Assembly (NCBI GenBank): GCA_036742455.1
Contig: DAINQU010000013.1
Coordinates: forward strand, 1 to 64,000
Direction: 5' to 3'
Length of the DNA stretch: 64,000 nt
From: CAIKZZ01 sp036742455
GTDB taxonomy: Bacteria; Pseudomonadota; Gammaproteobacteria; Steroidobacterales; Steroidobacteraceae
A program made the translations under genes and the position numbers. The notes below the pieces were generated by a model, which had not been told where the DNA came from, made no database searches, and worked only from the letters and a program-made list of their open reading frames with translations. Below, in pieces: positions 50,726-60,300 of the stretch. How positions within the stretch are numbered: position 1 is the first letter of the stretch; every line of letters starts with the position of its first letter.

Positions 50726-52017
50726 CGCAGAACCGCAGCCAATGCGTCGAGCGTCGCCGGGACTTCCGTGACCGACCGTGGCAGCTCCAGCAAGCGCGCC
50801 AACGACTCGGGCACCGGCACGGTGTGGCCGACGAGCGGCTCCACCGTCTCGGGGAATTTCGCGGGATGCGCCGTCGCGACCAGCACCCACGGGCCGCGCG
50901 CCTTGTCGGCCTCGGACATCTGGGCGTAGGTCTCGGCCGCGCAGGCCGTGTGCGGACACCAGGTCTCACCGAGCGCCTCGCGATCCGTCTGGATGCGCGA
51001 ACGTATCGCCGCATCGCTGACGCTCGTCGCGGACACCGCGCCGATCAGATCGGCGTGATTCGGGTGCAGGTGCCGCAGCCGTTCCATGTTCGACGGGTTG
51101 CCGACGTCCATGGCGGAGGCCAGCGTGGCGACGGACGGTCGCGGCTGCCAATCGCCCGTTGCGAGGAAATCCGGCACCGTGCGGTTGGCGTTGAAGGTGA
51201 GGCGCAACTCGCCAATGGGCAGTCCCATCTTGCGCGCCCACACCGCCGCCAGCACGTTGCCGAGGTTGCCGCTCGGCACGATGAAGTTCACGGGCTGACC
51301 GGTCCGCCGGTAGCCGGCGAGGCTCGTCGCCACGTAATAGCAGGCCTGCGGCAGCAAGCGGCCGATGTTGATGCTGTTGGCCGACGAGAGTTCGCGCGCG
51401 GCCATCAAGTCGGCGTCGGCAAAGGCGGCTTTGACGAGGCGCTGGCAGTCGTCGAAGGTGCCGTCCACCGACAACGAGCGCACGTTGCCGCCCCAACACG
51501 TCAGCTGCAGCTCCTGCCGCGGCGAGACCAAGCCGCGCGGGAAGAGCACGACCACCTCGATCCCCGGCCGTCCGTGGAACGCCGCCGCCACCGCCCCGCC
51601 GGTGTCGCCCGAGGTGGCCACGAGGATGGTCAGCGTGCGACCCGAGGGGCGTGGGATGCGTGCCATGCACGCGGCGAGGAAGCGCGCCCCGAAGTCCTTG
51701 AAGGCCGCCGTCGGGCCGTGAAAGAGCTCGAGCACCGCCGCGTCGTGCGCGACCGGCAAGGGCTTCACCGGCACCGGGAAATTGAAGGCTTCCGCGACGA
51801 TGGCCGACAACTCGGATTCCAACGGGTCGCCGGCAAAGAACGGCGCCAAGAAGCGCGGCGCGACCGCCGCGATTCCCTCAAGCCCGTCGAAATCCGCCGG
51901 ACGGAACTGCGGAAACGCCTCCGGGACGTACAAGCCGCCGTCGGGCGCGATACCGCGGGCCAGGGCCTCGGAGAGAGTCGCCGTCAGCGCGGCGTTACGC
52001 GTCGAATGAAAGCGCAT
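50722..52017 (-). CDS. thrC: Threonine synthase
   Basis: A 431-residue PLP enzyme of the E. coli type. The PLP Lys is in HGPTAAFKDFGARF, and ATSGDTGGAVAAAF with VPSGNLGNVLAA form the phosphate-binding loops. It makes threonine from O-phosphohomoserine. Its ATG overlaps the thrB stop by one base. Confidence 0.96.
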   Translation of the reverse strand: MRFHSTRNAALTATLSEALARGIAPDGGLYVPEAFPQFRPADFDGLEGIAAVAPRFLAPFFAGDPLESELSAIVAEAFNFPVPVKPLPVAHDAAVLELFHGPTAAFKDFGARFLAACMARIPRPSGRTLTILVATSGDTGGAVAAAFHGRPGIEVVVLFPRGLVSPRQELQLTCWGGNVRSLSVDGTFDDCQRLVKAAFADADLMAARELSSANSINIGRLLPQACYYVATSLAGYRRTGQPVNFIVPSGNLGNVLAAVWARKMGLPIGELRLTFNANRTVPDFLATGDWQPRPSVATLASAMDVGNPSNMERLRHLHPNHADLIGAVSATSVSDAAIRSRIQTDREALGETWCPHTACAAETYAQMSEADKARGPWVLVATAHPAKFPETVEPLVGHTVPVPESLARLLELPRSVTEVPATLDALAAVLR

Positions 52018-52946
52018 CAGTCGATCACCCGTGCGCCGGTCTGCTCGATCGAGGAGATCCAGCTGTCCGACTCCAAGCCGCTCGCCGCAAAGGCCGCGAC
52101 CATGTCCGAGCGGATCGCCTCGGCCGACGCGGATTCGCACCACGCGAAGACGGTGGGGCCGGCGCCGGAGATCGAGCAACCGAGCGCGCCGTGGGCCATC
52201 GCGGCGGCCTTCACCGCCTTGAAGCCCGGGATCAGCGTCTGGCGCTGCCGCTCGATGATCACGTCCTCGAACGCATCGCGGATCATGTCCAAGTCGTTCG
52301 TGTAGCAGGCCGAAATAAAGCCCGCGAGGTTCGCGCACTGCCAGACCAAGTCCGACATATCGACGGTCTTCGAGAGGATGCCGCGGGCCTCCTTCGTCGA
52401 CAGGAACATGTGCGGGTGCACGAGCACCGCTTTCACGCCCGGCGGCACTGGAATCTGCTTGGTGCGCGGATGGTCCACACCGACCGTCAACACGAGGCCA
52501 CCAAACAGGCTCGGCGCGATGTTGTCCACGTGCACAGAGCCCGACGCCACCGCTTCGCCTTTCATGGCGTACTTCAGGAGCTCCAACTTCGACAGCGGCT
52601 TCGCCAAGAGTGCGTTGCCAGCGACCACCGCGGCCACCGCCGAGGCGGCCGAGCCACCGAGGCCGGAGCCGAGCGGAATGCCCTTTTCGATCGTCATCTC
52701 GAACCCGAAATCGAGCTGCTCGTCCTGCACCATGCTCAGCAACGCGCGACCGGCCGTGTTCTTCTCGGCCTCGAGCGGCAAGTCCACCGCAACGCCCGTG
52801 ATCGCCTTGATCGTCACGCCCGGCGTCGCGGTGCGCACCACGTGAACGCGGTCGCCGATGGCTTCCACGGTATGACCCAAAATATCGAAACCGATCGCAA
52901 CGTTGCCGACGCTGGCGGGCGCGAAGGCGGTGGCTGAATTACGCAA
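52017..52946 (-). CDS. thrB: Homoserine kinase
   Basis: A 309-residue GHMP kinase: APASVGNVAIGFDILGH at the start and the ATP loop PLGSGLGGSAASAVAA. It phosphorylates homoserine. The start is TTG at 52946, supported by GAGGTGA 5 nt upstream and the family start RNSATAFAPAS. It lies 14 nt after thrA. Confidence 0.95.
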   Translation of the reverse strand: MRNSATAFAPASVGNVAIGFDILGHTVEAIGDRVHVVRTATPGVTIKAITGVAVDLPLEAEKNTAGRALLSMVQDEQLDFGFEMTIEKGIPLGSGLGGSAASAVAAVVAGNALLAKPLSKLELLKYAMKGEAVASGSVHVDNIAPSLFGGLVLTVGVDHPRTKQIPVPPGVKAVLVHPHMFLSTKEARGILSKTVDMSDLVWQCANLAGFISACYTNDLDMIRDAFEDVIIERQRQTLIPGFKAVKAAAMAHGALGCSISGAGPTVFAWCESASAEAIRSDMVAAFAASGLESDSWISSIEQTGARVID

Positions 52947-52960
52947 GAGTCACCTCAAAG

Positions 52961-55465
52961 TCAGATGTTCGCGCCGACGTACGCGGCGAGACGCAGGAGA
53001 TCACCAAACACACCGCCGGCCGTCACTTCCGGACCGGCACCCGGACCCTGGACGATCAGCGGGTTATCGCAGTAACGCATCGTCTCAAAGCGCACGACGT
53101 TATCGGTCAGCGCGATGTTGGCAAAGGCGTGCTTGCGGTCGAGCGTGACGAGACCGACGGTGGCCGTCCCGGCGCGCGCATCCAAGCGGCCCACGTAGCG
53201 CAGCACCTGACCGGCCGCTGCGGCGGCTTCGTAGCGGGTTTTCATCTCCGCATCGTACTCCGGCAAGCGCGCGAGGAACTCGTCGACCGAGCAGTCGTTG
53301 AGGGCCGCCGGCACGAGGCTTTCGACCTTCACGTCGGAGAGCTCGAGCTTCAAGCCGATTTCGCGGCCGAGAATGATCAACTTACGAGCGACGTCGGTGC
53401 CTGACAGGTCATCGCGCGGATCGGGCTCGGTGTAGCCCTTCTGCTTGGCGGTGCGGACGATCGACGAGAACGCCTCGCTGCCGTCGTACACGTTGAAGAG
53501 ATACGCCAGCGTGCCGGAGAAAATCCCTTCAATGGAACGCACCTGATCGCCCGTCTCGCGCAAATCGCGCAACGTTTGGATGACCGGCAAGCCCGCGCCC
53601 ACGGTCGCTTCGTACAGGTAATGGGTCCCGCCGGCGCGCCGCGTCGCCCCTAAGGACGCGTAGTACTCGTACGGGCCGCTGTTGGCCTTCTTGTTCGGCG
53701 TCACCACGTGGATACCGGCGGCGAGCCAATCGCGGTAATGCGAGGCCACATCGGCGCTCGCCGAGCAGTCGATGATGACCGCGTGCGGCAAGTGCTCGGC
53801 CTGGATGTGCCGCGCGAAGGCCTCGAGATCGAGCGGCTGCCAGCGCTCGGCGGGTACGTCGCGCCACTGACCCGGCGCGATCGGCGCGTCGGACAACAGC
53901 ATCGAATTCGACCGAACGATCCCGCGTACGCGCAGATCCAGGTGCGCCTCGCCCGACAGTCGGTCCATCTGGCCGCCGAGCTGACCGAGGAACGCGCCAC
54001 CGACGAGACCCGGGCCGATGAGACCGATCGAGATCGTGTGCGGCGACAAATAGAAACCGGCGTGCACGGCCTGCAGCGCGCGTGTGGAGTGCTTGGCGTC
54101 GATGACGACCGAGATATTGCGCTCGGAGGCGCCCTGCGCAATCGCGCGGACGTTGACCCCGGCATCACCGAGCGTCTGGAACACCTTGGCGGCCACACCG
54201 TGACTGCCGGCCATGCCGTCGCCGACGACCGCGAGAATCGCACAGTCACGGCTGACTTCCACGCGCTGGATCTGCCCTTCGCGCAGTTCCAAATCGAAGG
54301 CGCGGCGCACGACGTCGCCCGCGGCCACCGCTTCGTGATCCGGCACCGCGATACAAATCGAATGCTCGGAGGAGCCTTGCGAAATCAGGATCACCGAGAT
54401 CCCGGCTTCCTGCAGCGCACCGAACAGGCGTTGGGCGGTGCCCGGTACGCCGATCATGCCGGCGCCTTCCAAGTTGACGATCGCGACTTTGTCGATCGTC
54501 GTGATGCCTTTCACCTTGTGCGCCGACGTCGGACGCGCACAGATCAACGTGCCAGGCAGATGCGCCCGGAAGGTGTTCTTGATCCAAATCGGGATCTCGC
54601 GCGCCACCGCCGGCGCCATGGTCTGCGGATGGATCACTTTGGCGCCGAAGTACGCCAACTCCATCGCTTCGCTGTAGGAGAGCGAGTCGATGACCTTGGC
54701 ATCCGGAACGCGGCGGGGATCGGCCGAGAGCACGCCGTCCACGTCGGTCCAAATGACGATCTCGCGGGCATCCAACAACGCGCCGAAGATCGACGCCGAG
54801 AAGTCCGAGCCGTTACGGCCGAGCGTGGTCTGGATGCCCTGGCGGTCCGAAGCCACAAAACCGGTGATAACGAGCGTGCCCGCGAAGTCGGCTGGCACGA
54901 GTTTCGCCAAGGCCGCCTGCGACTCCTCCCACTGCACGGCAGGGCCGAGCGGCCCCCACTCCACCACCACGGCCTGGCGGGCGTCGATCCACAAAACGGG
55001 CGCGGCGCTTTGGGCGCGCTCAGCCAGCAGACGGGCAAAGAGACGCGTCGACCAAATCTCACCGTAGCCGGCGACGAGGTCGCGGATGTTCTGACCGGCG
55101 GAGCGCAACAAGCTGACCGCTTGCAAGAGACCGGCGATATCGCGGCAGTCGGACTTGAGGATCTCGATATAACCGGCCGCGCCGGCGTCGCTGAGCAGCG
55201 TGTGCGCGAGCGCAACGTGCTTGTCTTCGAGGGCCTGGAGCCGCACCGCCGCCGCCGGGTCGCGCGCTTCCGCCAATGCCACGAGGTTCAGAAGGCCGTC
55301 GGTAACGCCCTTGCAGGCCGACAGGACCACGGCCACTTGCGGCACCGGCGTGGATTCAATAATCCCCGCAACGCGCGCGATGCACTCGGCGTCGGCCACC
55401 GACGAGCCGCCGAATTTGTGGACCACCCAACCCGGGGCCTGTGCAGAAGTGTCGTGTGTCGTCAT
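52961..55465 (-). CDS. thrA: Aspartokinase I / homoserine dehydrogenase I
   Basis: An 834-residue fusion, close to E. coli ThrA (820). Aspartokinase (about 1-300, VVHKFGGSSVADAE and GRNGSDFSASIFGALL), two ACT domains (about 320-465, ISVILISQGSSEHSI and AIAQGASERNISVVI), homoserine dehydrogenase (about 470-834, GLIGPGLVGGAFL; KANSGPYEYY; EPDPRDDLSGTDVARKL). It catalyses the first and third steps to threonine, with threonine feedback through ACT. No Thr/Ile-rich attenuator leader is visible in the 70 nt upstream. Confidence 0.96.
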   Translation of the reverse strand: MTTHDTSAQAPGWVVHKFGGSSVADAECIARVAGIIESTPVPQVAVVLSACKGVTDGLLNLVALAEARDPAAAVRLQALEDKHVALAHTLLSDAGAAGYIEILKSDCRDIAGLLQAVSLLRSAGQNIRDLVAGYGEIWSTRLFARLLAERAQSAAPVLWIDARQAVVVEWGPLGPAVQWEESQAALAKLVPADFAGTLVITGFVASDRQGIQTTLGRNGSDFSASIFGALLDAREIVIWTDVDGVLSADPRRVPDAKVIDSLSYSEAMELAYFGAKVIHPQTMAPAVAREIPIWIKNTFRAHLPGTLICARPTSAHKVKGITTIDKVAIVNLEGAGMIGVPGTAQRLFGALQEAGISVILISQGSSEHSICIAVPDHEAVAAGDVVRRAFDLELREGQIQRVEVSRDCAILAVVGDGMAGSHGVAAKVFQTLGDAGVNVRAIAQGASERNISVVIDAKHSTRALQAVHAGFYLSPHTISIGLIGPGLVGGAFLGQLGGQMDRLSGEAHLDLRVRGIVRSNSMLLSDAPIAPGQWRDVPAERWQPLDLEAFARHIQAEHLPHAVIIDCSASADVASHYRDWLAAGIHVVTPNKKANSGPYEYYASLGATRRAGGTHYLYEATVGAGLPVIQTLRDLRETGDQVRSIEGIFSGTLAYLFNVYDGSEAFSSIVRTAKQKGYTEPDPRDDLSGTDVARKLIILGREIGLKLELSDVKVESLVPAALNDCSVDEFLARLPEYDAEMKTRYEAAAAAGQVLRYVGRLDARAGTATVGLVTLDRKHAFANIALTDNVVRFETMRYCDNPLIVQGPGAGPEVTAGGVFGDLLRLAAYVGANI

Positions 55466-55538
55466 TGTCTAGCCGTCCAGTACCATTCGTTGCAGCGCAC
55501 AATCTACTGTCCGGGGGGTGCCCGAGCAAGCAGCCGCC

Positions 55539-55715
55539 CTATTTTTTGCCGGCGCGTGCACCGTGCCAGAGTGCGAGCAGTCGAACCACCCCGGGAACCC
55601 GCACCAAGCGCACTAACCACCGTGCGATCCAGCGGTCTCGTGGGGAGAGCGCGTACCGCGCCAACAACCCGTCGTAAAGTCCCGGGCGCGGCTCGTGTCG
55701 CACCGCGTCGTTCAT
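55539..55715 (-). CDS. Small basic protein coupled to ygiQ
   Basis: A 58-residue protein whose ATG overlaps the ygiQ stop (ATGA). Sequence features: PRPGLYDGLLARYALSPRDR, then WLVRLVRVPGVVRLLALWHG, a weakly amphipathic helix rich in Arg, Leu and Trp. No domain recognised and no clear transmembrane segment. Strict coupling suggests it is translated; the function is unknown. Confidence 0.55.
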   Translation of the reverse strand: MNDAVRHEPRPGLYDGLLARYALSPRDRWIARWLVRLVRVPGVVRLLALWHGARAGKK

Positions 55716-57892
55716 CGCTTGCCTCGCCCCTTCGGCGCCGAGCGCGGCAAGGGCGGCAAACCGGTGTGCTGCGTGCGGATCTGCCCCGGCCGCGCCGGAC
55801 GGGCCGTGCGGGCACTGATCGTCGCCTCTTTCGGCGGCAGCCCCCCGGTGCCGGCCGGCTGCCACGCCGGGACCAAGTGATGTTTGCCGTTACCGATCAG
55901 GTCGACCCGGCCCATGCGCTTTAACGCCTCACGAATCAGCGGCCAATTGTTGGCGTCGTGATAGCGCAACAGCGCCTTGTGCAGACGGCGTTGCGCCACA
56001 CCCTTCGGGATCGTGACCTGCTCGCCGTCGCGCGTGATCTTCTTCAGCGGGTTGAGCCCGGTGTGCCACATCGCCGTCGCGGTCGCCATGGGCCCCGGCA
56101 GGAAGGCCTGGACTTGGTCCGCGCGGAAGCCGTTGGCCTTGAGCCAGATCGCGAGATCCAACATGTCTTGATCGGTGGTGCCCGGATGCGCCGCGATGAA
56201 ATACGGGATCAGGTATTGCTCTTTGCCGGCCTCGCTGGAGTAGCGATCGAAGAGTTCTTTGAAACGGTGATACGTACCGATCCCCGGCTTCATCATCTTC
56301 GACAGCGGCCCTTCGGCGATCGCCTCGGGGGCGATCTTGAGGTAGCCGCCCACGTGATGGGTCGCCAATTCCTTGACGTACTCCGGCGACTCCACGGCAA
56401 GGTCGTAGCGCACGCCCGAGGCGATCAACACTTTCTTGATGCCGGGCAACGCACGGGCGCGACGATAGAGTTTGATCAGCGGCGTGTGATTGGTGTCGAG
56501 GTTCGGGCACACGCCGGGGAACACGCACGACGGGCGCCGGCAGGCGGCCTCAATCTCGCGCGACTTGCAGGCCAGGCGGTACATATTCGCCGTCGGTCCG
56601 CCGAGATCGGAGATGATCCCCGTAAACCCAGGCACCGTGTCACGGACTTTCTCGACCTCGCGAATGATCGAGTCTTCCGACCGACTCTGAATGATCCGCC
56701 CTTCGTGCTCCGTGATCGAACAGAACGTACAGCCGCCGAAGCAGCCACGCTGAATCGTGACCGAGAAGCGAATCATCTTGTACGCCGGGATCTTCGCGTC
56801 CCCGTAGGCGGGGTGCGGTACGCGCTGGTACGGCAACTCGTAGACCGCGTCCATGTCTTTCGTATCGAGCGGAATCGGCGGTGGAGTCAACCACACGTCT
56901 TGATCGCCGTGACGCTGCACGATGGATCGCGCGTTGTGCGGATTGGCCTCGGCGTGCACGATGCGCGAGGCGTGCGCGTACAGCACCGGATCCTCACGGA
57001 CCGCATCGAAGGACGGCAGGCGAATGACGCTGCGCTCGCGATCGACCGTTTTCACGCGCCGCCGCAGTTTGACCACAGAGACCGCCACTTCGCTGACCGC
57101 CGGTGGCGTCTCGGGCGTCGATCCCGTCGGTTCCATCGCGTACGGATCGATCGGCGGATCGATACGCCCCGGCTCGTCGACGTCGGTCGAATCGATCTCG
57201 ATCCAACCCTCGGGCGTACCGCGACGCAAGAACGCCGTCCCACGCACGTCGGTGATCTGATGGATCGGCTCGCCGTGACCGAGTCGATGGGTAATCTCAA
57301 CCAGCGCACGCTCGGCATTGCCGTACAGCAAGAGATCCGCTTGCGCATCGACCAAGACCGAGCGGCGCACCTTCTCCGACCAGTAGTCGTAGTGCGCCAC
57401 GCGACGCAACGACGCTTCGATGCCGCCGATGACGACCGGGACGTCCGGGAAAGCTTCGCGGCAGCGTTGCGTGTAGACGATCACCGACCGGTCCGGTCGC
57501 TTCCCACCCTCGCCGTTCGGCGTGTAGGCATCGTCGCTGCGCATCTTCCGGTCGGACGTGTAGCGATTGACCATCGAGTCCATGTTGCCCGCGGTCACGC
57601 CGAAATACAGGTTGGGGGCGCCGAGTTCGCGGAACGCGTCGGCGTTACGCCAATCCGGCTGCGCGATGATGCCCACCCGGAACCCTTGCGCTTCGAGCAT
57701 GCGGCCGATCAACGCCATGCCGAAACTCGGGTGATCCACGTAGGCGTCACCGGTGACCAGGATCACGTCGCAGGAGTCCCAGCCCAAGGCATCCATTTCC
57801 GCCCGGGTCATGGGCAAGAACGGCGCAGTGCCAAAGCGATGGGCCCAATACTTGCGGCGCCCAAAGAGCGGGGTGATGTCAGCGGCAGGCAT
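55712..57892 (-). CDS. ygiQ: YgiQ-family radical SAM protein
   Basis: A 726-residue protein close to E. coli YgiQ length: N-terminal domain (FLPMTRAEMDALGWDSCDVI; GGIEASLRRVAHYDYW), the radical SAM cluster in RGCFGGCTFCSITEHEGR (CxxxCxxC) and a C-terminal DUF3362-like part (YHDANNWPLIREALKRMG). Substrate unknown. ATG at 57892 is preferred over a TTG at 57928. The last 40 residues are Pro/Arg-rich. Confidence 0.93.
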   Translation of the reverse strand: MPAADITPLFGRRKYWAHRFGTAPFLPMTRAEMDALGWDSCDVILVTGDAYVDHPSFGMALIGRMLEAQGFRVGIIAQPDWRNADAFRELGAPNLYFGVTAGNMDSMVNRYTSDRKMRSDDAYTPNGEGGKRPDRSVIVYTQRCREAFPDVPVVIGGIEASLRRVAHYDYWSEKVRRSVLVDAQADLLLYGNAERALVEITHRLGHGEPIHQITDVRGTAFLRRGTPEGWIEIDSTDVDEPGRIDPPIDPYAMEPTGSTPETPPAVSEVAVSVVKLRRRVKTVDRERSVIRLPSFDAVREDPVLYAHASRIVHAEANPHNARSIVQRHGDQDVWLTPPPIPLDTKDMDAVYELPYQRVPHPAYGDAKIPAYKMIRFSVTIQRGCFGGCTFCSITEHEGRIIQSRSEDSIIREVEKVRDTVPGFTGIISDLGGPTANMYRLACKSREIEAACRRPSCVFPGVCPNLDTNHTPLIKLYRRARALPGIKKVLIASGVRYDLAVESPEYVKELATHHVGGYLKIAPEAIAEGPLSKMMKPGIGTYHRFKELFDRYSSEAGKEQYLIPYFIAAHPGTTDQDMLDLAIWLKANGFRADQVQAFLPGPMATATAMWHTGLNPLKKITRDGEQVTIPKGVAQRRLHKALLRYHDANNWPLIREALKRMGRVDLIGNGKHHLVPAWQPAGTGGLPPKEATISARTARPARPGQIRTQHTGLPPLPRSAPKGRGKR

Positions 57893-58037
57893 TTGGTTCA
57901 CACACTCGGTCGGACTCGGCCGGCCCAAAGCCGCTGCGAGCGATTAGAAGTCCGAAAAGAGTACCAAAAACCGCCCCATCCCGTCCAATAGACGACTGTT
58001 TTCTAAGCGATTTCGGAGTCGGCTAGGCGGGCCCAAC

Positions 58038-58066
58038 GGCCGATCGGGCGTCTTACCCGATCGGCC
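58038..58066 (-). terminator. Terminator after the GH17-like gene
   Basis: A perfect 11-bp stem (58038-58048 with 58056-58066) and 7-nt loop, 8 nt past the stop codon of the glucanase-like gene. No T run. Confidence 0.6.
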
Positions 58067-58074
58067 TGCTCCCT

Positions 58075-60180
58075 TTAGGGGTAATAGCCCAGACCCAAAT
58101 ACGGATCGGGCGACTCGCACGCACCGGCATCGGCCATGATGCCGCAAAGGGCGTAACGCGAACTGCGGGTGGCATCCCACAAGCCCCAGCCGTCATCGGT
58201 GCCCTTCCACGCTTCGTCAAAGGCCTCGAAATAGAAAATAGTGGTGGGACCACCGGTCGTGCCCTTCCAACCGTTCAGCAAGTCCCAGTAGTCCTTCGCG
58301 TTGATCACCGTGGCGGTGTAAAGCTCGATCGCCGAATTCGGGTTCGTCCACGCCGCCTTCCAACCGGTTTCGCCGATGACGATGGGCATGGCCGCCCCCA
58401 CGGTGGTTTTGACACCGGCCGTCGTCGTGAACGGATACGCCGAAGCGGCCGAATAGTCACCCTTCGCAAAGGTGAGCGCCGCATTCATCATCGCGATACC
58501 CCGCGCTTCGCTCGAAGCCACCGCTAACTGCTGCCAGTTCCACAGCGTCGGATTCGAGATCGGATACGTGTGGATCGACGCAAAATCGAGGTACGGCAGT
58601 ACCGTATCCGGCTTCTCGCTGTTGGCGGCCGTCCCGGCGTAGAAGCTCGCCGTATCATCGGCCGTGATCGGTTGAGTGACACCGGCGCGCACTTGCTGCA
58701 CGTAGCTCAGCAGGCAGTTGACCGGCAAGTTATTGGCAAGCGACGTCTCATTGCCCACGCTCACCGAGACAACCTGCGTGTAGGTGGTCGCGAGGCTGAT
58801 GGCCGTCGAAATCTCGCTCGCGTTGACGGTGTCGACGCAGGTGGCGGGCGCGCCCTCCAGATAGACCCCCAACTGCACGCTCATCGTCGGGTAATTCGCC
58901 GCGATCAGCCGCAGGATGTTCGAGGCATTCACGTCCGCACCGTACAGGCGCAGTAAGTTGAAGCCCGCGGCTTGCAGCAGACCTAAGTCCTGCAGAATCT
59001 GCGCATCGGTCGGCACCTCACCGACACCGGGCCCGCCGGCGCGGAACGGGCTGTACGCCACGGCCTTACCGATCTTGTAGACCGCCGGCAACGGCCGTAG
59101 TGACGCAGCGGCGGTGGCTGTGCCGCTCAGCGCAACGGTCGCCGACTTACCGCCCGCGAGCACCGTTAAGGTGGCCGACGCACTGCCGGCCGCGGTCGGC
59201 TTGAACGCGAGTGAAAGCGTGCAGGTCGCGTTCGCAGCCAGCGCCGCGGTGCATCCGTTCGTGAGACTGAACACGGCCGCCGACGTGCCCGACAGCGTGG
59301 CCGAGGTGACCGTCAACGACGCGGTCCCGGTGTTTTTGAGCGTCACGACTTGTGCCGCCGAGGTGGTGCCGACGGACTGCGACGCAAAGGTGACGGCACT
59401 CGGGGTCAACGTGTAACTCGCCGCGGCCGCAGCGCCGGTTCCGGACAACGTGACCGTTACCGGGCTGCCCGTCGCGTTGCTGGCGATCGACAGCGACGCC
59501 GTTGCCGTACCGGCCGCGGACGGCTTGAACGTCACCGACACCGTACAGGTCTTACCGGCCGCGATACTCGCGGTGCACGTATTCGTTTGGGCGAACGACG
59601 CCGCGTTGGTGCCGCCCAGGGTCACGCCCGACACCGTCAGCGATCCGGTGCCGGTGTTCGTGACCGTCACGGTTTGGGCCGCACTCGTCGCCCCGACGGT
59701 GGTCGAGGCAAACGTGAGCGATGTGGGACTCGCGCTCGCGGTCAAGGACGTGGCGGCCGCGCCGGTGCCCGTCAATGACGCCGTCTTCGTGGTCGCGCCA
59801 GATGCCGCCACGGACAGCGAGGCGCTATAACTTGACGCCGCCGTCGGGGCAAACGTGACGCTCACCGTGCAGGACTTGCCGCCCGCAAGACTCGTTCCAC
59901 AGGTGTTGGTCTGCTTAAACGCGGCGGCACCGGTGCCGGTGACCGACACGGTGAGGGTCGCGGCCGTGCTGCCGGAGTTCGTCACGGTGACGCTCTTTGC
60001 TGCGCTCGTCGTGCCGACCGTCTGACTGCCGAACGCAGCGGACGTCGGGCTCACGGACAAGGTCACCGCCGCATCCGATCGCACCGCCGCAAGGGTACAA
60101 AGGATTGCAAACAGAACGGCCCACAGGGCCGCGGGTCGAAACGCCACGACGGCGCGATCTGTACTGGACACAGCAGCCAT
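58075..60180 (-). CDS. Secreted GH17-like glucanase with three ASH repeats
   Basis: A 701-residue secreted protein. After a signal peptide (about 1-38) come three ASH/choice-of-anchor repeats of about 100 residues each (about 40-345), each with a Cys pair and a closing LTGTG-like strand. The catalytic domain (about 350-701) looks like a GH17 clan-A barrel: GFNLLRLYGADVN, proposed acid Glu478 in SVGNETSL, proposed nucleophile Glu604 in VIGETGWKA, and FEAFDEAWKG. GH17 enzymes cut beta-1,3- or beta-1,3/1,4-glucans. ATG at 60180 starts the signal peptide; frame upstream to 60264 is not needed. It diverges from another ASH gene across a LacI-like operator. Confidence 0.82.
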   Translation of the reverse strand: MAAVSSTDRAVVAFRPAALWAVLFAILCTLAAVRSDAAVTLSVSPTSAAFGSQTVGTTSAAKSVTVTNSGSTAATLTVSVTGTGAAAFKQTNTCGTSLAGGKSCTVSVTFAPTAASSYSASLSVAASGATTKTASLTGTGAAATSLTASASPTSLTFASTTVGATSAAQTVTVTNTGTGSLTVSGVTLGGTNAASFAQTNTCTASIAAGKTCTVSVTFKPSAAGTATASLSIASNATGSPVTVTLSGTGAAAAASYTLTPSAVTFASQSVGTTSAAQVVTLKNTGTASLTVTSATLSGTSAAVFSLTNGCTAALAANATCTLSLAFKPTAAGSASATLTVLAGGKSATVALSGTATAAASLRPLPAVYKIGKAVAYSPFRAGGPGVGEVPTDAQILQDLGLLQAAGFNLLRLYGADVNASNILRLIAANYPTMSVQLGVYLEGAPATCVDTVNASEISTAISLATTYTQVVSVSVGNETSLANNLPVNCLLSYVQQVRAGVTQPITADDTASFYAGTAANSEKPDTVLPYLDFASIHTYPISNPTLWNWQQLAVASSEARGIAMMNAALTFAKGDYSAASAYPFTTTAGVKTTVGAAMPIVIGETGWKAAWTNPNSAIELYTATVINAKDYWDLLNGWKGTTGGPTTIFYFEAFDEAWKGTDDGWGLWDATRSSRYALCGIMADAGACESPDPYLGLGYYP

Positions 60181-60240
60181 TTTTTGTACCGACCCCCAAT
60201 TGAAATTGCGAATTTCAGCGTGTACGCTCAAATCATGGCT

Positions 60241-60254
60241 TGAAAGCGGTTTCA
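60241..60254. promoter_or_regulatory. LacI-family-like operator, site B
   Basis: TGAAAGCGGTTTCA, a 14-bp palindrome with one mismatch and central CG, lies in the 120-nt gap between the divergent GH17-like gene and the ASH-domain gene. It is identical to the core of site D at 62157-62170. Confidence 0.65.
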
Positions 60255-60300
60255 GGTCAATCACGTATAGAACAATGAATCTTCACATTTGGGGTAACGC

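Noticed and set aside
55466..55538. Threonine attenuator or riboswitch before thrA
   Set aside because: The short gap has no Thr/Ile-rich leader frame, no terminator hairpin and no known aptamer pattern.
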